Positions 47,300 to 56,911 of a stretch of 64,000 bases of DNA are shown here, one piece after another (position 1 is the first letter of the stretch; every line of letters starts with the position of its first letter). Position numbers and translations under genes: made by a program. This DNA is from Tipula vernalis (taxonomy: Eukaryota; Arthropoda; Insecta; Diptera; Tipulidae): positions 141,650,577-141,714,576 of the forward strand of contig OY282558.1 of NCBI GenBank assembly GCA_958295665.1, read 5' to 3'. Under the pieces are notes generated by a model. The model saw nothing but the letters and a program-made list of their open reading frames with translations, searched no databases and was not told the origin of the DNA.

Positions 47300-48023
47300 A
47301 TTGAAGGACTGCTTCCTCCATCTAATGGATATTCTTACTTGCTGGCCCGAAACATACTGCATGATCAATATATCAGCTGCAACCATCGCCACAACATTTG
47401 TTAACAACTACGTATCACGATTCGGCGTGCCCCTTCACATCATTACCAACCAGGGAACGGAATTCGAGTCCAAACTTTTCACTAAGTTAACGAAACTCCT
47501 CGCGTCAAATCTTGTCCGTACGACAGCTTACCATCCGCAAGCCAATGGCATGGTCGAACACTTCCTTCGGCAACTAAAAGCCGCACTTATGGCCAGAAGC
47601 AATACAATTCATTGGAGCTCGGAAATGCTAATCGTCTTACTAGGAATCCAAGCAACAGTGAAGGAAGATCTGAAGTGCTCACCAGCTGAAATGGTTTATG
47701 GACAAATCATCAAGCTACCCGGTGAGTTCTCCATCGAAAATCCTCTTTCACCTGCGCGAAACTACCGACACAGTCATCGAGCAACTGCACTCAAATCAAC
47801 TCATCAACCCGGTGGTTTTGTATTCATTAGAACAGACAAGGTTCTCACGGGATTATCTCCTCCCTACGAAGGTCCGTATGAAGTCATACGTCGACTACGA
47901 ACACATTTCGTTCATATCCATCAATGGCAAGAACTATAACGTATCAATCGATACAAAACCTTCCGTATTGCTACTACTCACACAATTGTTCTATAGTGAG
48001 GGAAATTACTTGCGGGGAAGTCC
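47300..48023 (+). pseudogene. Ty3/gypsy integrase, C-terminal two thirds, catalytically dead
   Basis: The frame 47301-47939 encodes the integrase core: LTCWPETYCMINISAATIAT, FVNNYVSRFGVPLHIITNQG, EFESKLFTKL, RTTAYHPQANGMVEHFLRQL, then LLGIQATVKEDLKCSPAEMV and YGQIIKLPGEF, and a C-terminal barrel-like GLSPPYEGPYEVIRRL. Two defects hit catalysis: about 27 bp are missing near 47338, removing the segment with the first aspartate (present in the inverted arm), and ITNQG has asparagine where the second catalytic aspartate belongs. A frame change near 47920 leads to FISINGKNYNVSIDTKPSVL. The tract TGCGGGGAAGTCC precedes an LTR start. Confidence 0.85.
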
Positions 48024-48420
48024 TGTAGCGGTTATAACATTTCACTATATTTTCTAATCAGTACAATAAAAATCCCATTAACGGATTTAAATAATTTCTT
48101 ATTTAAATCTCATTACAAACGATCTGACATCGTGCGATCAATAGCCAAACCTCCACTCATCATTATTTTATTGGTTCAAATCTCCACTGTGGAAATATCA
48201 TTCATACGACGAGTATGTCATGAGAAATATCATTCATACGACGAGTATGTATCATCGACATCGAACTTGATACCTCACAGTCGCTAATTGGTTGGTAATT
48301 GTGGTGCAGTGCAGAAGAAATAAAAATTGATATGTCTGCTGACAAGGTATTTGTAAGCCATTTGCGAACAAGCGCTTTAAATGCGAGAATACCTAAACTT
48401 AACTTATAAATTTGAGATTA
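48024..48420 (+). mobile_element. Probable 3' LTR of the gypsy remnant (end uncertain)
   Basis: TGTAGCGGTTATAACATTTC begins directly after the polypurine-like GCGGGGAAGTCC and the integrase frame, the expected place for a 3' LTR. It includes AATAAAAAT at about 48065. The downstream border cannot be set because no second LTR is present; 48420 is a rough limit. It contains the 27-bp direct repeat listed next. Confidence 0.5.
48192..48250. repeat. Tandem pair of 27-bp units containing a palindrome
   Basis: GAAATATCATTCATACGACG followed by AGTATGT occurs at 48192-48218 and again, identical, at 48224-48250. Each unit holds the imperfect palindrome CATAC-GACGA-GTATG. Confidence 0.9.
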
Positions 48421-48774
48421 CTGCTGAAGTATATTTATGTGTATTAAATCTAATTATAATGGCAGATCGTTTAAAAATTTCGACTTTTATTAGTTTTGCT
48501 ACTAGTGTTGTTTGCCGTACCTATACATTTTCGTAACGCACGCAACATTAATAATGTTCGAAAAGGAAGCAAAAGGGACACCGTGTTCCTCTTGGTTCTA
48601 AAATGGATTAAGGCAACAATAAAAATAAAGGAGACATAAACGGATGCAAATATAATGGAAATAGCTATTTTCACTGTACTCACATTGCTAGTGAAAAATG
48701 CCCAAAAACAAACGATTTGAGCTTGGAAAATATAGGGAAAAGCCTATATTTCACGCTTTTCGAAGAAATCAAAA

Positions 48775-49300
48775 TTTCCATCCGTAAACAAAAGCTTGCT
48801 AGAGTCCGGATTCAAAACCACTTTCCTCGATGTTTTGGAAGTGCCTGAGTCTAAAAAAACAAAAAAAAAAAAACTCCATCGGTCTGGATGTCTGTACCCA
48901 TAGTATTTCGAGAACGGCTTATACGATTTAGGCAATTTTTAAAAGTTATAGATAAAGTAAGGATTTAGTTAGCTTGCATTGGGGTTAAGTGAGTTGTTCG
49001 GTTGGGGAATTATTAAAGGATTGATTTGGAGTTAGGTTAAGGGTTAATTTGAAAGTTGATTTAGGGTTGATTTGGTGATTAAGTTGATGGCTGGGTTGGC
49101 CGATAATTTAGTGAATGCATTTAGGATTTTATTGGGATGGAGGTAACGGTTGAGTTGTAAATTGGGTTCGAGATTCAGCTGAGAATTGACTTAAGGGGTT
49201 CATTTTGGAATTGATTTGGGAGTTGAATTAATCACGACCGAAGTTCTGATCACTTCATGAGATTTCATCCCTTTATATTTTTCTTGATTTTTGAGAGGGT
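48775..49300 (-). mobile_element. Dispersed repeat with central 9-bp minisatellite (copy 2, inverted)
   Basis: Read on the minus strand it has the same order as 32120-32960: AAAGGGATGAAATCTCATGA and GTGATCAGAACTTCGG, then a 9-base minisatellite (units such as GTTGATTTG on the plus strand, about 48975-49225), then AAGCCGTTCTCGAAATACTA, CAGACATCCAGACC, a T-run, and TTTAGACTCAGGCACTT. Blocks outside the minisatellite are clearly homologous to copy 1; the minisatellite differs in length and sequence. Confidence 0.7.
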
Positions 49301-50808
49301 CCGAAAATGAAAGTTTGTCTAGAATATTCGTGAATATTTAGACTGTTTTTAGAAGTAATTCGGCAAATACTCTACAGGAACGAAAAAAGAGAATGTGGGG
49401 TTCCGAAAATTATGCTACGAGACTGGTGCTTTAGGCAGTTGGGATCTAAATGTATCAAATTTACTTGTACGAAATTTGGAAATTTTGGTGAACATTGCGA
49501 GGCAATAACCAAAGTCTCAAAAAGATTTGGGAGTTGAACTGGACAGAAAAAAATATTGGTTTGCAATTTTGTTCACGGATACGAAATTCAAAGGGCAACA
49601 TTAATTGATACAAACATTAGATGCAGTATTCCGCTAGAGGACAGAATAAATTTCAATATTCTTCATGTAGAAGTTTGTGAAAAGTTCTTCTTGTCAACTT
49701 TTGGTGTCAAATAGTCCTTTATTTTGAAATGTGTTCATGAATCTAGCATCAATAATGAGAAAGAATTGTGTTCGCGTACCAATTTTTGGAGTCGTTAAAC
49801 AAAAAACCTATAGCCTTCTACATCGTTAAACAAACTACCTAAATATATAAGCATGCCATCGCGAAAGTCATATTTTAATTATTGTCCGTAAGTACGAACC
49901 TGTTTTAACTTAACAAACGATTTTTGAGTCTATAACTCACCTAAACACCTTCTGATTGTTATCCTCTTCAACTTAAAGCTTTTACTGTAACAATTTTTTT
50001 AATTGACATTTTCAGAATAAATCTTGAATTCTTTGAATCAAAATAAGACAAATAATTTGGTGTGTGAATGTGTTTGTTTGTTAAATAAGGTAAAATTATT
50101 ATTTTAAAATAAGTTCCAATGAAAGGTAGAACAGAAGCACATCCAAGATATTATTTTTTCATAAAAAGATTTTTATAATTTTTTTCTTTTGAAATATTAC
50201 CGATTCGTTTGTTTTTGAAGATGAATCGTATTGTATACATAAATATATTCCAAAGATGATGAAGGGGAGCTTTATCGATTTTACTTGCATATATACCTAC
50301 ATATACATACGTAGCTTTCGAGAAAACTTAAACATTTATTTGTTACACAAATACAAATCGATCTGACAATTCATATTGGGTGGAAAACGTGTACACATAT
50401 TTGAATTCATCCCATTTCACTTGTCAATGATAATATTTTTTATGTTCAATACGTTGTAAAATTGTTTTTGAAAAGGAAATTGGAATATATTTATGGAACT
50501 GTACATCAATCGGAATATAATCTGATCGTTCAATATTATATTTTTATTTCATTTTAATAATTAAAATAAATAATTAAAAATCAAACGATTATGATTATGA
50601 CACACTACATGAGAAATAAATATTCAAAACACGGTCGAAGCCTTCGAAGTCAAATTCAATGTTTTGAGACTAACATTTTCAGAATTAAAAAGTTTCTCAA
50701 TTTAAAATTTACAAAAATAAGATTATAAATAAATACCTAATCAGATGAACAAGTTTCACTGAAAGTACACTTCACTGGTTGAGGTATAATGTAATATGGA
50801 AGCAAGAG
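49301..50808. other. 1.5 kb AT-rich stretch without genes
   Basis: No gene or repeat pair could be supported. Confidence 0.45.
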
Positions 50809-51055
50809 ACAATACTTCATCTTCTTTGCACCTGTCCTCGTCTGGCACGAAACAAACTAAAGTTTTTAGGAGGCACCCCTTTTTAATGATCTGACAGATC
50901 TCAGCGGGATGGACGTCAGGAGTATCCAGTGTTTTGTTAACAGGTAAAAATGGTTTTAATGAGTTGGAGGATAAGCAGTAAATCGTGGTATGGCTACAGA
51001 CCAGATTTGTGTTTATGCCGGTCCTAAAGGACCGCCATCTTAATCTAACCTAACA
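50809..51055 (+). mobile_element. 5'-truncated second copy of the 17.5-kb LINE (3' end only)
   Basis: From TACTTCATCTTCTTTGCA to the terminal CTAACCTAAC the sequence follows 21688-21920 closely: shared blocks include AACAAACTAAAGTTTTTAGG (against AATCAGACTAAAGTTTCTAG), GGAGTATCCAG, TTTGTTAACAG, TCGTGGTATGGCTAC and GGTCCTA-GGACC. It covers the last codons of ORF2 and the 3' UTR. Such 5' truncation is normal for LINE insertion by target-primed reverse transcription. Confidence 0.88.
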
Positions 51056-51416
51056 TAATGCAATGAAATCACAAACGTAGTACAGCTAAATCTGTTTTAC
51101 ACGGTTCTTTGTACACGATGGGAACCTATCTACCGGGTAAAAACAGTTGATTGAAAAGCTCATGACTATGAGCGATATTATTGAAATATGTATCTGAGGG
51201 CGTCGCACAAGGGTAACTGAAACTAAGCATATTTAAGCAAGAAAATGTAAGGTATTCAATAAATGCTCTAAATTATTTATATCTTTTGTATATTTATAAC
51301 TTATGCTGCGTGCCTTTCTTAGCTAAATTTTCGACTTTTCATTTCAAGACTACATTGCGCCATTCACCACCCCGGTAGTAATGGAAAGTCTCCTTGCAAG
51401 GTTACCTTTCAATTTA
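51056..51416. other. Short AT-rich stretch, no gene
   Basis: Nothing recognisable between the LINE fragment and the next MITE. Confidence 0.4.
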
Positions 51417-51841
51417 AGCATTGACCAGCGAGTCTTTAAGAAATTTAAGTAAGAATGCGACCATAGGAACATGCATGTTACTGACCAGCGAAACTTTAAG
51501 AACTTTTCATTCAGTTTCGTTAAATTTGAATTGTCATTTAACATTCTTTAACAAGAGCGAAAATTACCGCCCAAACTGAAGGAAGACACGTCAAACAGTG
51601 AAACATGGCCTATTTATGTTTTATTAATTAAAATAATGTTTTATATATTTTTCAAATATGTACATAATATAATGTGACAAAACAATTATTGCAAAATACA
51701 ATTACGAATATTCCTTGTTTTTTATTGTCAAATCATGTTACGGATTCGCTGGGCAATCTGTCAAAATTTCCTTAACAATATATTTTCGTTAAATTCTGTA
51801 AGGTTTTGTTACGGATGCTTAAAGACTCGCTGGTCAATGCT
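51417..51841. mobile_element. 425-bp Harbinger-like MITE with perfect inverted ends
   Basis: The first 24 bases (beginning AGCATTGACCAGCGAGTCTT) are exactly repeated in reverse at the right end. TTA flanks both sides (51414-51416 and 51842-51844), the target size and type of PIF/Harbinger. Inside, the core CCAGCGA recurs in GACCAGCGAAACTTTAAG (about 51483) and, inverted, in ATTGCCCAGCGAATCCGTAA (about 51730-51752). No coding sequence; mobilised in trans if at all. Confidence 0.88.
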
Positions 51842-52129
51842 TTAGTTGACATTTGTAGAAAGAGTGCTTGGATTATGCATTAAAATTTAAATTGGCAGCA
51901 CAAGTGTTGATTTTTATTTCGCTAATGTTATAGTGAATCCCATTGCACCACCATTATTATTGATAATAATATTTAGCGCAACTGATTAAAAATCTTTTAT
52001 GAAAATATTGTGCGCAATTTGATTTCTCAATCCAGTAAACCGACAACTGAGCTACTACCCCAGGTCCTTGAACTTGATAAATGCTCCTTCCACATTCCAC
52101 TACTACATATGCCAACGGGCTGTCGAATA

Positions 52130-52655
52130 ATTCCATATCTGGAAGCGAACGGAATAATCGGCATAAGAAAGAAATTTCGGAATTAAAAGGGATGATGTAC
52201 AAGCTTCAAAGGGATTTCGTGGCACATCGTCGCTAAAATTTCAAACGGTCGCAAAATCCAGACTCTCGTCAATCAAGAAGTAGGAGTTCAAACCGTATGA
52301 ATCGGAATGTGGACAAATATCCTCCTTGTTGGTATCACTTTGGTGTTTCCAAACTAAAACATGATGTTGTTCATTTTATTCAAACAATTAGTCCTCTTCC
52401 ATGAAGCGAATATCGTTGTCTAAACGCCGTCACAACACCAGAGAGATATTGAATACTCCATATCCAAAATTTTCTTTTAGGTTTAAATGGTTGTCACGTT
52501 TTCTCAAAAATATATTTTATAAGATCTTACCATCACATAACAATCGCAAAAGAAGGTACACAAAAGACCGCACTAACTACGCCCTTTGGTGTGTTTATGT
52601 TTGATCGCATGCCTTTTGGCCTGAGTCAAATGTTCCAACGCTTTATGGGCGGATG
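52130..52655 (+). pseudogene. Ty3/gypsy Gag C-terminus joined to an RT fragment
   Basis: From 52140 one frame reads RHKKEISELKGMMYKLQRDF, then RSQNPDSRQSRSRSSNRMNR and KYPPCWYHFGVSK, the basic C-terminus of a Gag with a CWYH motif. From about 52402 another frame gives the reverse transcriptase palm: EYRCLNAVTTPERY, a stop, ILHIQNF, then FSKIYFIRSYHHITIAKEGT, KTALTTPFGVFMFDRMPFGL and SQMFQRFM. In FSKIY the first catalytic aspartate is replaced by tyrosine. The stretch between Gag and RT (protease and RT fingers) is missing, and the sequence stops abruptly at about 52655 against a P-element-like gene. It may belong to the same family as the integrase remnant at 47.3 kb. Confidence 0.8.
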
Positions 52656-54924
52656 AATGGAATGGAAGAGCAATATCACCCATAGAGTTTTGTGTGTTAC
52701 TATTAATAGAAGATGGCGATAAAGGTACAGCTTTGTTAACTGGAATTGAAGACAATATACAGGTAAAGTCATGTATACAATTTTGCGAACTAGATAGGAT
52801 TTGATCATTCCTGCCTAATAAATATCTTTTGAAACGATTTTGAAATTCCAAGCGCTTCGGGTGATCGTGCAATCCCCCACTTGCTCTTATTTGACCAAAG
52901 AAGTTTTCTAGCACGTCCTGGTTTAACCGGTATTTCAATAGAAAATTTACTGCGGCAAAACGTTTCATCATTTTATCTAAAAGTCCTAAGACAGAAGCAT
53001 TTCTAATAAGTACGCCTTTTTCAAATTGCATTAGAGATCTATGGTTGCTACTCTAATGCTATGTATGACGTCTGAAAATGACTTAATAATAGTTATTTGA
53101 TCATCAAGAGCAAGACCGAAAGCTTTTTGGTATGGTCTGGAATCTATTTGAGGAATTCTCACATTAAGACAGTAAAATCAATCGTTGGTTTGCTTAACAA
53201 ATTTAGCAACTACTGCCCAATTAGGACAATCTGCCAAAAAACCTTGAGAAGCACACCAATTAATTGATGCATGCAACGTGTGCGAAAATAGTTGGGCATC
53301 CAGTTTTACTTTTTGCCGACCGGCTCTTTTAACATCTAAATGATTCAAAGTAATTTTATGATTTATACTTATATCAGCTGTTTTCGATAAGGGAAGGGTC
53401 TCTTTGATGGGGCTCGCATTTAAAATGTTACAGTTTAGGTTAAAGCCATGATCAAGATAATTATTTCTAATTAACTTAAATAAATGAGGAGGGTCATAAA
53501 ATACGAAAACCTTATTAACAGAGTTAGAAGGATTAGGGAAATAAGGTGTTTCTTCTGAAATACCTAATTTCTTCCAGGGCACGGTTACAAGACCATAGAT
53601 TAGAAACCATAGCAACCACCGAGTACCCAATAGCATCTAATGTTTTTATAATATTGTTTAAAATTTCTTTGGTGAAGTTGCTGTCAAAGTAAAAAATAAC
53701 TGGTTGTTTCTAATTATTAAACAACCCATGAATCATCGCGACTTGCACATATTTGGATGGCTTTAAAGTCTCAACAAGTTTTCTGTCGTTTTCATTAGCT
53801 TCAGAAACCTTCATCTCGTCAAATGAAAGTAGACACACTTTTTGAATTTCATTCAACGGAAGTTCTTTTAAAATTGAAATGATTGTTTGGCATGTTCCTG
53901 GTTGAATGATGAAGGGTGGAACGCGACGGGAATGGAAAATCACGCTTCCTTAGAAGTCTATATAGACGTAGACCAGCATTATAATATGAAATCGAAGATT
54001 CAATATCACTGGTACCGTACTATACCTGTTTTTTGGGATATTTTAATTTATCTATCTGCTGGAACGAAAAGATCTTGGATAAATTCTTTAAGTTCACTTG
54101 GATTTTATTTTGGTTTTGCAATTCCTTGAGCAAGTCGGCACATTTTTTGTTAGTATTTTTTAATTCACGTTCTAATTTGGTTAGATACGGGTCAGTTTGG
54201 GTACCAATAGGAAATTTCTCGATTATTGCCTTGTCATTTGTTTCAATCAAGTCTTCCGGTGGTGCATCTTCAAGATGAATATTTAATTCTTAATTCGTAA
54301 AGAAAGGACAACTACTAGTTTTAAAAACCGTGTTTGTTTTCCACTAAAATCAACTTTAATTAAAAAATCACTTTCGCTAAAATGTTTCGAACAAATACGA
54401 GAATTTTCCACTAAAAAATTATCACTTCTTGAAGTGACTTTTACTCACTGTTTCTTTTTTTTTTTTTTTTTTAATCTATGCAATCTTTTCTGGGGCTCAA
54501 GGCACTCCCCACTCTTTCGCAGTTAATTTTACCGTCCTACTTTACGCAGCAGTAGCCAAATCGAGGACGTACGGCTATAGACCCGCTTTGTATAAACCAC
54601 CTGCACATTGCATTGCTTCATGCCAACCTATAGTGCTGACATGAAAGGTGGGTCGGCCCATGGATTCTGCACTCTCAACAGGGGGTCATAGTTGTGTTCA
54701 TCGTCATCACCGATCGTAATCAGATGATGAAAAATCCCTTTTGCATCCCGCCCCTATCGGGATTCGAACCCGGTACCTCCCGATCCAAACGCCGCAGCTT
54801 TAACCACTGCGCCGTTTGCTCGGTCCACTGTTTCTTAACACTTAATTCTTTAGGAAATCGGAAAAAACTTATTGATGGTTTTTTTAGGGTTACTGTTACA
54901 ACCAATAACGGAGCACACGACCAT
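52655..54924 (-). pseudogene. P-element/THAP9-like transposase pseudogene
   Basis: Read on the minus strand from ATG 54924: a THAP zinc finger (CSVIGC, then KELSVKKQ and, beyond a SINE insertion, RICSKHFSESDF, supplying the C2CH ligands); a coiled coil (LTKLERELKNTNKKCADLLK) and IFSFQQIDKLKYPKKQ (54250-54020); LRLYRLLRKRDFPFPSRSTL (53990-53930); a catalytic block with LLSFDEMKVSEAN, whose aspartate is the first RNase H-fold acid (about 53815), and YVQVAMIHGLFNN; IFYFDSNFTKEILNN; VFVFYDPPHLFKLIRNNYLD (about 53515); and NFLLKYRLNQDVLENFFGQI then RASGGLHDHPKR (about 52930-52850), the conserved C-terminal region. Several frameshifts, a TGA at the THAP tryptophan and other stops inactivate it. Terminal repeats were not found. 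The left end abuts a gypsy RT fragment. Confidence 0.9.
54457..54825 (-). mobile_element. tRNA-derived SINE, 369 bp, with 11-bp TSD
   Basis: CACTGTTTCTT is present on both sides (54446-54456 and 54826-54836). On the minus strand the element starts GGACCGAGC, carries an A-box-like GGCGCAGTGGTTAAAGC and a perfect B-box GGTTCGAATCC (RNA polymerase III promoter), continues with a tRNA-unrelated body, and ends in a poly(A) run (T-run at 54457-54472 on the plus strand). It lies inside the THAP coding region of the P-element relic, so it is younger than that gene. The tRNA-like head is not a functional tRNA gene. Confidence 0.93.
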
Positions 54925-55082
54925 TTTTGGGGTTTCATATAAGACCAACTTTTCAATAATAATGAATATAATGAACACCTTAGAAAATATACACTTATAA
55001 TATTTTCAACTTACAAATTTATTTTGAAGTACCGATGTTTGATTAATTATAATAAAAAACGTTGCGCCTGTTTTGATCAGTA

Positions 55083-56909
55083 CACTGAAAAAAATATCGT
55101 GCATTTTATTTACGAATGGCGTTCATTAACCATAATTCGTACTATTAAAGTAAAAATTACTATATTTATGTAATAAAAACAAAATTTAGAAAAATTCATG
55201 CGTTAATAGTGCGAATAACAGTTCATAAACTAAAAAATGCTTTAGTTTATTGTACTATACGTATAATACATTCACATGTTGTTTGCGTATTAGTGAAACT
55301 TGCATGTTTTTATTAAACAAACATATTGATGAACAGTTCATAATATTTATGAATAAGACTATAATGAAAATTTATTTTAAATACTCATTGTTCACCATAT
55401 TAACGAAAGTGACTCTATAGTACTTGAATATTACAAATAAATTCATAATCGTAACGATTCCATTACATTTTTGTTTGTCCGAATATGGTCTATCAAATTT
55501 CATAATTGCATAATATATACGAATTTGTTCGTATTATTAATAATTGGATGAATCTATTCTAGCATCTACGAAAATTACGTAAAGTTGAATCATGATTGGG
55601 ACAACGAAAGTTAATAAATTGCATACGCTTTATTATTAACTATTATCGTGCGGCTTGAAAGGACCGCTTACATAGTTTGAAAAATCGTGAGAAATTTAAA
55701 TAATTTGTGTGTTGAAAATCAGGTAAATATGGTATTTTATGTCCGTTAAAATTTTCGCTTTTGTGATCGATGATTAATTCTTATCCCGTGAAATTAAAAC
55801 GAAAACACTTTTGTATGAAAACCCCTGATATTCATTGTAATGTGTGAATTTATAATTTATGTGATTTATTATTGTGTTAGTAATACCTCTGCTTTATTAT
55901 AGTGCGCCTGTAAGAAAATGTTTACTATTCCAAATTTTACCGATCCTGCAAATCAAGATATTTCAGCAGCACTTGGAGAAAATGAATTAAACTCACTTTT
56001 TGAGTACCTATTTGGATCAGATCAGGTAACAAACCTAAGCAAATAAAAGTACCTACATCCTACATGTGATTATAATTTAATTTATTGATTTTACAGAATA
56101 GCAAATTACTATCGAATTTCAAAAGGAAAATGGGAGAAATCAACAATTTCGAATGTAACCTGTCAACATGGCATTTATTAACCCTATTATATTTTTTTAA
56201 TTATTAATTATATTTATTTTAAAATTAAAGTTTATTTTTATGAAATTAAATTGACTGTATTTTAAGAACAAATAGAAGAAACCAAAAAAATAAAGGAATT
56301 ACAAAACGAAATTTTAAGTTTTTTATTTCTTTACAACTGACGTATAGATTTTACGAATTTGGTCATCAAACAACACAAAAATTTGCATTTTTACTATGAA
56401 TCACTATATAAATGAATATTATGTAATTTTGATTATCAATTATGAACCCGTTCCTGCATTTTATGAATTATTTTTAATATATTTATGAAAATAATCATCA
56501 TATTTGTGAATTATTCATAACCACTGTGCACTCCATTCTTCTTACATATGAATAATGAATTTTTAGCTTAAATGCATGAATTTATTCGTTAATGTGGTTT
56601 ACAATTTCATTAGTATTATGAAAAATTTTATCTTATCTTCTATTTCTTACGTTAATAATAAGAACCTATTCATCCACAAATGCTAATAGCTGCATTACAA
56701 TTATGACGTTTTTCATATCTTATATGAATCGAATCATAAATACTACAACGTAAGTAGTCAAGATTTAAATAAAAATTTTTATCTTTTTTATACTATATTA
56801 ATATATGATATTCGTTCTATTAACGAAGAGTCGTATCGGCTCAGTTTTAACGAATTTTTCTTACTATTAATGCTGCTTTTGTCTACATTGTTGCAGGCTT
56901 TTTTCAGTG
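55083..56909. mobile_element. CACTG-ended DNA element, 1827 bp, TA target site
   Basis: Left end CACTGAAAAAA and right end TTTTTTCAGTG are exact inverted repeats of 11 bp, flanked by TA on both sides (55081-55082, 56910-56911). Both flank regions inside the ends are crowded with short motifs of ATTCATAA/TTATGAAT and ATTCGTTAA/TTAACGAAT type in both orientations, resembling subterminal transposase-binding repeats. The interior contains a possible two-exon microgene but no recognisable transposase. Superfamily uncertain: ends resemble CACTA/Chapaev-like termini but the TA target does not settle it. Confidence 0.6.
55918..56207 (+). CDS. Possible two-exon microgene inside the CACTG element (72 aa)
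   Basis: Exon 1 (55918-56025) encodes MFTIPNFTDPANQDISAALG and ENELNSLFEYLFGSDQ, ending exactly before GTAACA. The intron (56026-56096, 71 bp) ends TTGATTTTACAG, a good pyrimidine-rich acceptor, and exon 2 continues in phase 0 as NSKLLSNFKRKMGEINNFEC up to a stop at 56205-56207. Codon choice in exon 1 is less AT-biased than the surroundings. A third exon starting after TTTTAAG at about 56266 (EQIEETKKIKELQNEILSF) is possible, with the end of exon 2 then different. I recognise no domain. It may be the remnant of the element's own regulatory or transposase gene, or chance. Confidence 0.3.
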
Positions 56910-56911
56910 TA

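Noticed and set aside
51957..52202. 81-codon minus-strand frame
   Set aside because: Antisense shadow over the beginning of the gypsy Gag C-terminus.
54721..54825. A tRNA gene (B-box GGTTCGAATCC on the minus strand)
   Set aside because: The sequence continues into a 300-bp body with poly(A) and target duplications, so it is the head of a SINE, not a tRNA gene.
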